Origin: Zopfochytrium polystomum
Taxonomy: Eukaryota > Chytridiomycota > Chytridiomycetes > Chytridiales > Chytridiaceae
Reading direction: 5' to 3'
Length of the DNA stretch: 64,000 nt
Assembly (NCBI GenBank): GCA_025765615.1
Contig: JAIVFJ010000089.1
Location: 62,001 to 126,000 of the forward strand
The first letter of the stretch is position 1. Each line of letters opens with the position of its first letter. The position numbers were made by a program, and so were the translations under genes. Of this stretch, positions 1 to 9,399 are shown piece by piece. The notes under the pieces were generated by a model that saw only the letters and a list, made by a program, of their open reading frames with translations, did no database searches and was not told the DNA's origin.

Positions 1-1629
1 TGTTTGCGGACCCATCCCAAGCGGAACCATCACAGGCCTCTTCATACATCACACCACCATTCCAGTCGAGCCTCAATGGCGCTCAGCCCTCCCTTAACGC
101 GGCGGCAGTGCATTCAACCGTTGCGACTCGACTTCTTGAGGGAGACAGTGGCGCAGGGAGTCGTTTCGAGCTTCTCACGCCTCGCTGGCTTGATGCAAAG
201 ATTCGGCAAGAAATCTCTGCCCGCTTCAGGTACCCAAGCAAGCAGCTGCCTTCACCTCGTCTTGTCACGAAGCGCCAAGTTCCCCTGTTGCGGTCGATTT
301 GCCTCAAAGTCGGCATTCAGCTCCTCGCGCGAAGCCACAGCTGGGATGCCGGCGAGAATTGCTTTTCACCAGCCGATGTCTTGAACTTGTACCCAGTCGT
401 CAAGCACACTGAACCAAGGGTTCGTTTCGCGTTTTGGCGATTTCTTTGAACAAATTCTCCTGTGCTGACATAGAGAACGCGAAATAGTCCTCCTTCGGTG
501 ACGAGATTCAAGAACACAGCGTACTGGCCATGCGCAGAGGCGACAGTCAACTGTGCGCGGACCTCATCGCGGAGGCAACCAGCGTGTACGAGCAAGTCTA
601 CGGTCCCATCCACCCGGACACCGCTCGAACTTACCGCACCCTCGCAATGTTTAGACACGAAGCTGGTGACTCGGAAGCTTGCCGCGCTCTGCAGCGCAAG
701 GCCGTCATTGTTTTCGAGCGAACCGTTGGGGTCGACAATCCGGAGACTCTCCAGCTCTACATGAATTTGGCCTTTTTCGAATGCAATGCTGGCAACTTTG
801 CAGTTGGGCTGAAGTACATGAAGCACGCCCTGACGAGGTTGGAGACCTTGAGCGCTGGCTCCAAGCACCCCGAATTGGCGGCGATCGACGTAAGTTACGA
901 AAATTTCGTCCTCATATATCGCTCCTCCCCTAACAATCCGCCACCTCATGAAGTCTCAAATAGCAATGCTGCTCACCCAAGGCAAAATCGATTTACCACT
1001 GGCAACAAAGTTCATCAGCCGTGCGGTTAGCTTGAACGAGGAAGTATTCGGGCGCGACCACGAACAGACGGTTCGCTCGTATGACCACCTGTGCCAGAAC
1101 TTGATGCTCCAAGGAGACTTCCGAGGTGCTCTCGATGCGCAAAGGGCAGTCTACAAGTTTTTGAAAGCTCGGGCCGGCGATCAAGAGTCCGAAACATTGA
1201 AAGACGCTGCTGCCACTCTCGAATTTCTCACGCAGAAGGCCGTCGATGTGGTTAGTGCAAGTGCCCAGCAATACCCGCCCTTTTCCTTTCTTTGTTTCCT
1301 TGCTTTGTTTGATGGCGTTGTTTCGATAGGCAAAGCGCAACACGGCCCTGGGGGATTCCGGATCCGCAGCGACGAATGGCGGCAGCGCCAACGGCGCCAA
1401 CGGAAGTCCAGCGGGCCGGAAATCGACAACGCGTGGAGGCAAAACGCGAGGGTCTCCAGAGGGCAAGTCGACAGTCGGAAAGACTCCGGCCGTTGCTGCA
1501 CCTGCTGCTCCAGTCGCGCCATCCCTGCCAAACAAAGGCCACCTGTCCGTAGAGGAGCTTCTTAAGTTTATCGGTGACGGTGCTTCGTCAGCAGCAGGAA
1601 AGAAGAAAAAGGGGAAGAGTGGGAAGTAG
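1..1629 (+). CDS. CLU1: Clustered mitochondria protein CLU1 (3' part, cut by window start)
   Basis: CLU1/CluA is a cytosolic RNA-binding protein needed for normal mitochondrial distribution. Four coding blocks join in phase 0: <1-419, 488-889, 954-1250 and 1330-1629, separated by GT-AG introns of 64-79 bases. The first block carries the conserved core before the TPRs (LLREICLKVGIQLLAR-like text, read here as LLRSICLKVGIQLLAR, then DVLNLYPVVKH). The second holds tetratricopeptide-like repeats (YGPIHPDTARTYRTLAMF, then GVDNPETLQLYMNLAFFE). The third ends with the family's EFLTQKAV motif. The last has a Gly/Ala/Ser linker, LSVEELLKFI, and a Lys-rich tail that is typical of CLU C-termini. The 5' part lies outside the window. 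Recognition is from family motifs and is firm. Confidence 0.93.
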
Positions 1630-1952
1630 GCCCGTTTTACCACGTTAACCACGTTCTGCCACGACGAGTCCTGTTACGTTCTATTTTTTCACGCTTTGCT
1701 TTTTGTTGCATTTCGGATGATGGTCTTTTGGCGTTGTTTCCGCTTTTTCCTCTTTCTTGTTGTTCGATCTGCATGTGGAGGCGATTGGTTTTTGGTGCCC
1801 TCAGTGTAACACATGAAATGGACGGCCATCTTTTCTTTAACAATGCAATTATCGGGGTAGGGAGGCAAGTACAGAAGACCGCAACGGGATGAAGAGGCAG
1901 GCGAAAGGAAAACGGGGTTGCAAGAGATCACTGCAAGGAGGAGGTAGAAAAG

Positions 1953-2936
1953 TTATTTGCACTTGATGAACAGCTTCCAGGATCCCAACAAGGCGGCGGC
2001 GAGGCCCGAGTATATCTGAAAGCCGTCGCTCAGCTTGAGCTTCGCGTTGAGGTCAAACACGTCGATGGAGCAAAAGACGAAGTCCATCAGCAATTTGGCC
2101 ATGCTAATGTTGAACACGCGAAGCTTGACCAACAGCAGGTCCCGCTGCACGTACAAGTCCTTCAGCTCCCGCTTCGCGTCCGCGGCGGCGTCCGCGTCCA
2201 AAGCGGCTGAGGCTTTGGACGAGCCAGCGGCCCACTCCATCTTTTCCAGCACGGCGACGCGGCCGCGCAGCGCTGCCAGCTTCCTCCTCGCGACGGCGCG
2301 GTCGCGAACCACGTCTCGCGCGTCGATAAAGATGCTCGCGAACCAGAGCCGGTCGGCGACGGGGGTCATAGCCTTTGCCCATGCGGGGCCGAGGACGCCC
2401 ATCTTGCTCCAGCAGATCAGGTCGTCTGCGGCGTCGTTTGCGATGCCGACGAGGCAGGCGACCAGCTCGATCAGGCGGTCTCGCGAGCCGGCGAAGAACC
2501 AGAGAGGCGACGGGCTCGCGGCGGCGAGGAGCAGCAGGTCGTGCAACGACTGCGTCGGCTCCAGCGCGTGGAAGAGCCGCACGGTTTTGCGCGCGAGCGA
2601 AAAGTGGGACGCGAGCTTCTCCAGCCGCGCGCGGTGGTCGCGGACGGCGTCGGCGGCCGGGTCCGGGCGGAGCGCGGCGATCAGCAGCGGGGTGCCGTCG
2701 ATGGCTTTTTCGGTGGGGCTGGGTGAGAAGGTGAGGGACGGAGCCGCACGGCGAAGGCGCGGGAGGTACAGCGCCACGAGGCGATCGACAATGTTCAGGT
2801 AGAGGGCCAGCTTCGCCGAGTACTGCAGGACCTTCAGAATCTTGTCCCTGCCGTCGTTGAGTATCAGGATGCGGCGGATCACCATGAGGCGCGCGAACGG
2901 CCCGAGCCGCTGCAACAGGGGTGGGGTCGGCGCCAT
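1953..2936 (-). CDS. PEX11: Peroxisomal membrane protein PEX11
   Basis: A single-exon 327-residue protein of the PEX11 family, which tubulates the peroxisomal membrane and drives peroxisome proliferation. The N-terminal amphipathic block carries the family signature (DGRDKILKVLQYSAKLAL, about residues 28-45). The middle has a SLARKTVRLFHALEP segment and WFFAGSRDRLIELV. The C-terminus ends in a hydrophobic helix (YSGLAAALLGSWKLF) followed by a short KCK tail. Length fits fungal PEX11 (about 230-330). The first Met is used; a second at residue 19 is possible. It converges with CLU1 (stop at 1629). Confidence 0.92.
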   Translation of the reverse strand: MAPTPPLLQRLGPFARLMVIRRILILNDGRDKILKVLQYSAKLALYLNIVDRLVALYLPRLRRAAPSLTFSPSPTEKAIDGTPLLIAALRPDPAADAVRDHRARLEKLASHFSLARKTVRLFHALEPTQSLHDLLLLAAASPSPLWFFAGSRDRLIELVACLVGIANDAADDLICWSKMGVLGPAWAKAMTPVADRLWFASIFIDARDVVRDRAVARRKLAALRGRVAVLEKMEWAAGSSKASAALDADAAADAKRELKDLYVQRDLLLVKLRVFNISMAKLLMDFVFCSIDVFDLNAKLKLSDGFQIYSGLAAALLGSWKLFIKCK

Positions 2937-3039
2937 TGATGAAGGCGTAGGGAGCGAGGAGGAAGAAGGACCAGAAGACAGTGAGGCAAAAATTAAAAAA
3001 AATCAAAGAAAAAAAAAAAACGCGGCCACTATTGTTCAC

Positions 3040-3889
3040 AACGGTGAATAAACAAAAAGATGCAGTACTTACATGCGCTATAAAGCAAGCTCAAAGCAAT
3101 TCTCGGATGAGATTAAACTACAGATCAATGAAAATCACACCGAGACAAATTTTGAAAGCAACTTTTGAAGGTCAATGAAAAAAAAATCGAACTTTTTCTT
3201 TGAAGGTATTTTCTGCTGCCTTTTCATTTACCCTCTTTCCGTATTTGTACCTGTCCTACCCTCCCTTTTTCTTCACATGCAAGTGGGACTGATTGCTGAC
3301 ATTCTACTTGCTGTTGAACGGCTGTAGGTGGGAGTAGCTTTGTCACTCGCAGAATCAGCGCAAGGGGAGGCCTTGTGTGTCCTGTGGTGGGCGGAGTAGG
3401 CGACCCTTGCTCAGTAGGGTTGAACCGCTTGGACTGAACAGGCAGCCGACCAAAGACGAACAAGAACAACACCCCCTCACCTGTGACCATGGTGCCTTGC
3501 AGGCCTTGCTGTGTGAGGCGCAAGTTTCACCAGTGGCAGGAAAATCTGTTCACAGTGTTACTGCGGAAACAGCATGTGCGGCTTGTTCATTGCTGGGTTA
3601 GCAGGTCTTAACAAGAGAAATCCGCTCGATGTCATGGAACGAGTACAGTTCTGATTGGAGAGTTTTTGTTTGGGTTTTGAATTTTTCTCTTCTTTTCTAA
3701 GCACGAAGGATCATTATCCTCCATACAGCGGATGCTGCACTTCCAGGTGTTTTTGGGAGTAAGTGCTGCTGCTAACTCAGTGAGAGCCCACGCAATCAAC
3801 TTGTTTTCTATTGATTTTTCTCTGACAAGGCATTCTTTCTGATTAACATCCATTGAACAATGTCCAACAAAAGAAGTGCAAGCATGAAC
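3040..3889. other. Non-genic stretch: PEX11 upstream region and probable copia LTR
   Basis: No convincing gene is seen. About 3000-3200 is A-rich upstream sequence of PEX11. The stretch below 3897 follows the polypurine tract of the minus-strand copia remnant, so part of it is probably that element's 3' LTR. No second LTR copy was found, so the outer boundary cannot be set. Confidence 0.5.
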
Positions 3890-4209
3890 TCCCACACTCC
3901 CCCTCATGCATACACCCTTTTACCCACTAAATCAAAGTCCCAATGCTTCTGCATGTTTCCTGAACACAGAGGGTCCCAACGACTTGGTAAAAATGTCTGC
4001 AACCATCTCCATTGTCGCCCTGTGCTCAACAGAGATGACTCTCTAAACTTCACCGCTTCGTGCTTGGTGCACTTGAGGTTCCTGTCCCTGTCACTGTCTT
4101 GGTGACTGAGATATTGTCTTCATAGATAGTGGTTGGCCCTGAATCAGGGAGATCAATCTCCCCCAAATTGCTTCCTTCGTGCCTCCAAGAGGCCCTCCTA
4201 TTCCGCCAC
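3890..4209 (-). pseudogene. Ty1/copia pol C-terminal remnant (part 1) with polypurine tract
   Basis: On the minus strand this encodes the end of a copia polyprotein. The RNase H end is read in pieces as EIDLPDSGPTTIYEDN, then a degenerate TKHEAVKF, then [17 protein letters not shown], with a stop at 3932-3934. Known copia elements show the ADxxTK motif just before the 3' LTR. Next comes a purine run (3898-3905 on the plus strand as C/T), followed by TGTGGGAG, as expected for a PPT-LTR junction. The reading frame changes at least twice, so the copy is dead. It breaks off at 4209, exactly where the gypsy LTR begins, and resumes at 7241. Confidence 0.85.
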
Positions 4210-4517
4210 TGTTATGAATCACCCTCTGGAAACCTCTGGAACCTTCTAGAACATTCCTTCATGGAACCTTGTGGAACCTTCTGGAACCTTCTTTGCTTTC
4301 CTGACTTGTCTTGTTGTCATTGGTATCATTGGTATCATTGTATTACTAATTGCTCTTTCTGGAACTTTCTTTGAGTCTTGACAAGGAACACTCTCAAAAG
4401 GTATAAAAGGGGGAAGGGGGACCTGTCCCATCCCTCAAGTGAATTATTGTTTCCAATACAATCATCACTCCTCTCAGTTCCTTGTCTGCCTTGTCCTGTC
4501 CTGCCCTGTTCCTGACA
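4210..4517 (+). repeat. 5' LTR of the gypsy element
   Basis: 308 bases, beginning TGTTATGAATC and ending CCTGACA. It has a TATA box (tataaaag, 4402-4409). The presumed transcript start, 35 bases downstream at about 4437, opens with AAGTGAATTAT. It differs from the 3' LTR by three substitutions (about 1%). Confidence 0.95.
4402..4447 (+). promoter_or_regulatory. LTR promoter and putative RNA 5' end
   Basis: TATAAAAG at 4402-4409 is followed, 35 bases from its first T, by AAGTGAATTAT at 4437-4447. This is the expected distance to a transcription start. The 11-base block is the reverse complement of the priming site at 4520-4530. That the transcript begins exactly here is inferred from spacing and complementarity. 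Confidence 0.65.
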
Positions 4518-4519
4518 TC

Positions 4520-4530
4520 ATAATTCACTT
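4520..4530 (+). other. Self-complementary primer-binding site
   Basis: ATAATTCACTT lies two bases after the 5' LTR, where a retroelement's minus-strand primer site is expected. I do not see a match to a common tRNA 3' end. It is an exact 11-base reverse complement of 4437-4447, and flanking bases do not extend the match. Tf1/sushi elements are known to prime from an 11-base match to their own RNA 5' end; this site fits that design. Confidence 0.75.
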
Positions 4531-4557
4531 CACCCTCTCCCACTACTCTCTGCCATC

Positions 4558-5481
4558 ATGTCTGACCCAAACAACACCTTCCCTGATGCAACTGCCTTCC
4601 AAGCCTTGATGGACCAATTACAAGCCCTTTCAAGACAGACACACCAACTTCAAGAACAAGTCCTTCACCAGCAGCGCCAGCTTCAACAACAACTTCACCA
4701 ACAAGAACATCAAGCTCTTCCCCTGCCCCAAGCCAACCAAGCAAGAGAGCCCAAGGTTCCCAGCCCTGACAAGTTCACTGGGCTGGCCAAAGACCTTAGG
4801 AACTTTATGGCCACTGTGGAGAATGTCATCCTTCTCCAACCTTCAAGATTTCCCAGTGAGCAAGTCAAGGTTCTTTTCACAAGCACCCTCCTGTCTGGTC
4901 AAGCTCAATCATGGTACAGATCTCTCCCAAGCACACCCACCACCCTGCAAGAGCTCTGGGAGGGGCTGGAAGCTACCTTTGGTGACCCCTACGCATCTTG
5001 GACAGCAAGATCCAAGCTCAAGCATATCAAGCAAGGAAAGCAATCTTGTGTGGCCTACACCAACCAATTCAAGCAACTAGCCAGAGACTCTGGATACAAT
5101 GATGCAGCTCTGATGGAGCTGTACCATGATGGTCTCCATGAGTCCATCCAAGACATGCTCTCCCAGTCTCTGCACATCCCTGAGACCTTGGAAGAGTACA
5201 TTCTCCTTGCCATCAAGATTGACAACAGACTCTACTCCAAGAGGCTGAAGCAAAGACAAGTAGGAACTACATCAAGGCTTACCCCAGTCCCTCAAGCTCT
5301 TACAGTTCCTGAACCCATGCAAGTGGATGCAGTTGAGACACTTCCTAAGGGTCCTCTGAGCCAAGAGGAGAAAACAAGGAGGGCCCAGCAGGGACTGTGT
5401 TTCTACTGTGGCTCCAAGGAGCATGCTGTCAAGGACTGCCCAAGGAAGAAGCACCCAAACTCCCAGGTCCAGGCTCACTGA
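4558..5481 (+). CDS. Gypsy Gag (capsid-nucleocapsid)
   Basis: A 307-residue uninterrupted Gag. Residues 5-60 are Gln-rich and coiled-coil-like. A central retrotransposon capsid domain follows (WYRSLPSTPTTLQELWEGLE, then YTNQFKQLARD and LYHDGL, as in Ty3/sushi Gag). The C-terminus has a CCHC zinc knuckle, CFYCGSKEHAVKDC, at about residues 281-294. It ends at 5479-5481, inside the start of the next frame; the overlap suggests protease is made by ribosomal frameshifting, as in other gypsy elements (inference). No clear slippery heptamer was found. Confidence 0.93.
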   Translation: MSDPNNTFPDATAFQALMDQLQALSRQTHQLQEQVLHQQRQLQQQLHQQEHQALPLPQANQAREPKVPSPDKFTGLAKDLRNFMATVENVILLQPSRFPSEQVKVLFTSTLLSGQAQSWYRSLPSTPTTLQELWEGLEATFGDPYASWTARSKLKHIKQGKQSCVAYTNQFKQLARDSGYNDAALMELYHDGLHESIQDMLSQSLHIPETLEEYILLAIKIDNRLYSKRLKQRQVGTTSRLTPVPQALTVPEPMQVDAVETLPKGPLSQEEKTRRAQQGLCFYCGSKEHAVKDCPRKKHPNSQVQAH

Positions 5482-6932
5482 GGGGCAATTCCCTGGACCC
5501 TCCTCCAAGCTGCCCCTGTTTCATCACCACCACCAGCACCACAAACACCTCAGATTCCAAGCCCCACCAACTCACCATGGATGTCAAGATTCAACTCTCA
5601 CCCAAGTCAACCATCACAACCAAGGCCCTTATAGACTCTGGATCATCCTGCAACATCATTGATGCCACCCTTGCCAAGTCTTGTGCCATTCCTACGATCA
5701 AGAAATCCACACCCCTCAAGGTCCACTTTGCCAATCATGCTCTGTTCAAGGAAATCAGCCATGAAACCAAGCTAAACCTCCACATCCAAGACTTTCCACC
5801 ATCCATGGTCAATCTGGAAGTATTGGATCTTGGCTCACCCACATTCTCTGTCATCCTGGGATTACCATGGCTGCAAGCCCAGAACCCTGCCATTGATTGG
5901 GTCACTGGTCAAGTCCAACCTCCACCAATCGGAACAGTCACCCAAAACTCAAGTCAAGCCCCCAAGTCTCATGCTCTCAAGCCCTTGATTCAAGATTCAC
6001 AGCCAGCCAAGACTCAAGTTCCACAGTTCACAGTTCACAGTCAAGATTCAAGTAGAGCTCATAGAGCTCACAGTCATGGCCATGACTCTTGTTCACAGAA
6101 CCCACAGTCAAAGATTCAAGTACCACAGTTCACAGTCCACATTCAAGATTCAAGTTCAACAGCTCACAGTCTTTGCCAAGAACAGAACTCTCAGTCAAAG
6201 ATTCAAGAATCACAGTTCCCAGTCAAGAATTCAAGCCCCACCACTGATGAGCACAGAAGGACAGACCTTGCACCTGAAGGGGGAGATGGTTTAACCCCAC
6301 CATCCAAGACACACCTTTCACTGCTTCCTGACAGTGTGTGGGCCCATGCTATTTCCAAGGACCCCGAGCCTCACAAGATTCAAATCAGCCAAGAAGAGGA
6401 AAAGCTTGAGATACTCAAGACAAGGCATGATGCAGCAACAGCTGGACACCCAGGAGAGCACAAGACATATGAGCTTGTTTCCAGAGACTTCTACTGGCCA
6501 GGCATGAGGAAGAACTTGCAGACCAAAAGACCAAGTCCCAAGCTAGACAACCTCAAGTTGGGACCTTTCAAGATCTTGGACCAAATCAATCCAGTCACCT
6601 TCAAGCTGGATCTCCCTGCATCCATGAAGATCCACCCAGTTTTCCATGTCAGCCTTTTGGAGAAGTTTGTGGCCAATTCCATTCCAGGCAGAGTTGTTTC
6701 TCCTCCTCCTCCAGTTGAGGTAGAAGGTGAAGAGGAATTTGAGGTTGAACAAATCTTGGATGCCAAGTGGTTTGGAAGGACACTCAAGTTCCTTGTCAAG
6801 TGGAAAGGTTACTCAGATGCTGACAACACCTGGGAACCTGAGTCAAACCTCACTCACTGCCAAGACCTTCTGCTCGAGTTCAAGACCAGGTACCCCACCA
6901 AGTTGCAGAAGAGGCCTAAAAGGGGGAGATGA
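5397..6932 (+). CDS. Gypsy truncated pol: protease, integrase ends, chromodomain
   Basis: An open frame of about 511 codons overlapping the end of gag in another frame. In order it shows: an aspartic protease domain with the active-site run LIDSGSSCNIIDA and a later ILGLPWL; a Ser/Gln/His-rich repetitive linker (about 5955-6240); the two histidines and FYWPGM of the integrase zinc finger; then an abrupt jump to the integrase C-terminus (GPFKILDQINPVTFKLDLP, HPVFHVSLLEKF); and a chromodomain (FLVKWKGYSDADNTWEPESNL). The zinc-finger cysteines, the DDE core, RT and RNase H are missing. The stop at 6930-6932 abuts the 3' LTR. The frame stays open despite the loss. Confidence 0.9.
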   Translation: MFLLWLQGACCQGLPKEEAPKLPGPGSLRGNSLDPPPSCPCFITTTSTTNTSDSKPHQLTMDVKIQLSPKSTITTKALIDSGSSCNIIDATLAKSCAIPTIKKSTPLKVHFANHALFKEISHETKLNLHIQDFPPSMVNLEVLDLGSPTFSVILGLPWLQAQNPAIDWVTGQVQPPPIGTVTQNSSQAPKSHALKPLIQDSQPAKTQVPQFTVHSQDSSRAHRAHSHGHDSCSQNPQSKIQVPQFTVHIQDSSSTAHSLCQEQNSQSKIQESQFPVKNSSPTTDEHRRTDLAPEGGDGLTPPSKTHLSLLPDSVWAHAISKDPEPHKIQISQEEEKLEILKTRHDAATAGHPGEHKTYELVSRDFYWPGMRKNLQTKRPSPKLDNLKLGPFKILDQINPVTFKLDLPASMKIHPVFHVSLLEKFVANSIPGRVVSPPPPVEVEGEEEFEVEQILDAKWFGRTLKFLVKWKGYSDADNTWEPESNLTHCQDLLLEFKTRYPTKLQKRPKRGR

Positions 6933-7240
6933 TGTTATGAATCACCCTCTGGAAACCTCTGGAACCTTCTAGAACATTCCTTCATGGAACCTTGTGGAAC
7001 CTTCTGGAACCTTCTTTGCTTTCCTGACTTGTCTTGTTGTCATTGGTATCATTGGTATCATTGCATTACTAATTGCTCTTTCTGGAACTTTCTTGGAGTC
7101 TTGACAAGGAACACTCTCAAAAGGTATAAAAGGGGGATGGGGGACCTGTCCCATCCCTCAAGTGAATTATTGTTTCCAATACAATCATCACTCCTCTCAG
7201 TTCCTTGTCTGCCTTGTCCTGTCCTGCCCTGTTCCTGACA
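6933..7240 (+). repeat. 3' LTR of the gypsy element
   Basis: 308 bases, same ends as the 5' LTR, with three substitutions relative to it. It is preceded by a short purine tract (aaaagggggagatga) that also contains the stop codon of the truncated pol frame, and is followed directly by the GCCAC target duplication. Confidence 0.95.
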
Positions 7241-7652
7241 GCCACTGTGCCGACATTGCAACTGAGGCTGCACTTTTGCTCCTCCAGCTAATAGCACAGT
7301 TTCCAAGGAAGAATACAAGTCCATAGACAGACTTTGCAGACACTTTTTCCAAGGCAATGTGTGAGACTATACTCACTCCTTTGACCCTGGGATCTGGGCC
7401 TAGAGTGAGGGAAAGCAAATAATAGGCTAAAACTAACTTTATTGGGCTGTTGTCTAGGAGGTGTTTCAACCCTACTACTTGCCTAGTCCACGAAGTATCC
7501 CTACTGATCTGTCTAACAGGGGTCTCAAACACAAAGAATGAACATTCAGTGGGACAATCCTCTGAAGGATCAGTGCCAGAGCACTGATTACTTGCGTGGC
7601 TGCGGGCTGATGCCAGGGGAAATGGAAGGGCACTCCTGAGGGCGCAACACAA
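7241..7652 (-). pseudogene. Ty1/copia RT/RNase H remnant (part 2)
   Basis: The minus strand reads copia text just before the 4209 break: LKHLLDN, LLSLTLGPDPRV, then YGLVFFLGNCAISWRSKSA and SVAMS. The known family pattern is LKRxLRYL...GYVFFLG..AISWxSK. It joins in sequence with the fragment at 4209, so the gypsy element interrupted one copia copy. Upstream of about 7500 the similarity fades. No active-site text for the polymerase is seen. Confidence 0.8.
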
Positions 7653-8689
7653 CCGCAGAATAAAGAGAGAGAAGAGGGAAATGGGGGGTTTTATCTCAGG
7701 AACCTAATCTCAAATAGAACAGGAGCGGTTACTAGCGACGGGATGGACAGGGCGCGACCTAGCGCCCCTCGTCGCTGACGGTGCTGCAGGAGCCCTCATC
7801 GTTGCCAGCAACGGGGGGGAGAGAGAGAAGGGAGTTGACTCTGTAGGGGTCGGAAGGTCGCCAGCAGGGAACTCACACGCGGAAACACCTGCGATCATAC
7901 ACGCACCCCGCCAGGCTGCGTCAAGCACCATCACTCGACCAACGGGCTTTATCGCATTGCACTCAAACTCACACATCTCACTCTCACAGCAACGTCGCAG
8001 CGGGCAAGTGCTGGGGATCCTCACTCCAGCACAGAGCTGGCAATGTCACACAGTCGCTGGTGGGGCCAGCTGCATTCCCCACCCACAGCCCCTTAAGAGG
8101 AGCCCCACTAAGGGACCATGTACACATCTGGGTGTGGTCCATCTCTCACTACCCTCACCTTGCGAGCCAGATGGATTTGAAGGGACTCTGTATTGGTGCT
8201 GAAGAACAGAAATCAGATTGAAGGAAAAAGGAAAATGAGAAATGGCCCAAAAACAGAGAGAGAGAAAATTGACAAGTCAACCCCCCTGACTTGGAGCATC
8301 CACCACAAATGCTCCAAGTCCCCCCAACCCTATGCATGTATGTACAAGTGCTGAAAATAAATAATAAATTAGGTGGGCTTGGGGTACAGCCTGTCAGGCA
8401 CCCCATCTCTGTTAGTCACCAAAAAAGAAAATATGTTGAGAAAACCCTGGTGCAACGGAAACTGTTCAGACGAAAGTAGTAAAAGCAGGCCCAATAATAA
8501 AGACGGGTTAGCTGCAAATATACTTTGATAACGCCTTGGAAACTAAAGAACCGGGAGCAATAATAGGGGTCCCGATCCTTGCAGTTTATGACAGCTACGC
8601 TTGTTTTTGCGAATAAAATCCCTAGACTTTATCACTGAGACCTCGGTGTAGTCTCACATGTTGCCGATGGTGATTTGCTAAGAATAGAG
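7653..8689. other. Non-genic repeat-rich stretch
   Basis: No protein or RNA gene could be supported in either strand. Short open frames lack family motifs and codon bias. It probably contains decayed transposon sequence. Confidence 0.4.
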
Positions 8690-9065
8690 TTGGACAGGGG
8701 CTGCTGCCTTCCTTGCTGCAGCTGGATCTGCTGCAGTTGCTTGGAGTGGTGTTGATGTTGAATTTGGAGCAGCTGCTGGCCCTGGTATGCTGCTTGATGT
8801 TGCTGAAGTTGTTGCTGAAGTTGTTGCTGTAGCTCCTCCTACCACACCTGTTGTTAGACCAAATATGTTTTCTCTGCAGCGGCCTTGTCAGCCGCTTCAG
8901 TCTCGTGTGCCTGCTCCGTTCTTACAAATTGCTCACTCCATCCAATTTCTACTCTGACAACATCTCTTGTTGCTTGCAAGGACAATGATGATGGCTAAGA
9001 AACCGCTTGTGCAGCTTCAGATTCCACATTCCACCCTACCTGCTGCTGTACAGCAAATTGCTCGT
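8690..9065 (-). pseudogene. Decayed Gln-rich coding fragment
   Basis: On the minus strand one frame reads protein-like text interrupted by at least three stops: WNVESEAAQAV, VRVEIGWSEQFVRTEQAHE, AADKAAAEKTYLV, then a Gln-rich coiled-coil run (EELQQQLQQQLQQHQAAYQ). Its strand matches the copia remnant, so it may be part of that element's gag, but no family motif proves this. It could also be an unrelated dead gene. Confidence 0.35.
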
Positions 9066-9399
9066 TAATTGTAATCAGTTTTTGGGATTGTCACCACAGC
9101 CGCCACCCCAATCCACCCAATGAGACAGGCTGTGGTAGTGCAGCACGTGGCAAAATGGGAATTTGGTTCTTTCCCCGTGTGTGACAGGTTTATGTAAACA
9201 GTCTACTCCATTTGCTGTTTGGGTCGGTTTCTTCTGGCCAGCTGGGGGAAAAGAGTCTTGTTACACCTTGTCAAATTTGAGCCTCCCACCACCACCACCA
9301 CAAGATAATCGCCACGCCAACCTCCACCACTGCCATCACCCAGATCAGCTCCAAACCAGCATGGAGAAGTAGCATCACACGAAGCATGATGCTGCCACA

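Larger units (their letters stand above)
4210..7240 (+). mobile_element. Ty3/gypsy (chromovirus) LTR retrotransposon, internally deleted
   Basis: An element with complete ends: two 308-base LTRs (TG...CA) flanked by a perfect 5-base target duplication GCCAC (4205-4209 and 7241-7245). The LTRs differ at only three positions, so insertion was recent. Coding content is gag, protease, the start of the integrase zinc domain, the integrase C-terminus and a chromodomain. Reverse transcriptase, RNase H and the integrase catalytic core are absent. The priming site is of the self-primed type. The element sits inside a copia remnant of opposite orientation. It should depend on enzymes supplied by a complete relative elsewhere in the genome (inference). 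Confidence 0.93.

Noticed and set aside
2104..3039. Arg/Pro-rich minus-strand frame overlapping PEX11
   Set aside because: An out-of-frame reading of the GC-rich PEX11 gene with abnormal amino-acid composition.
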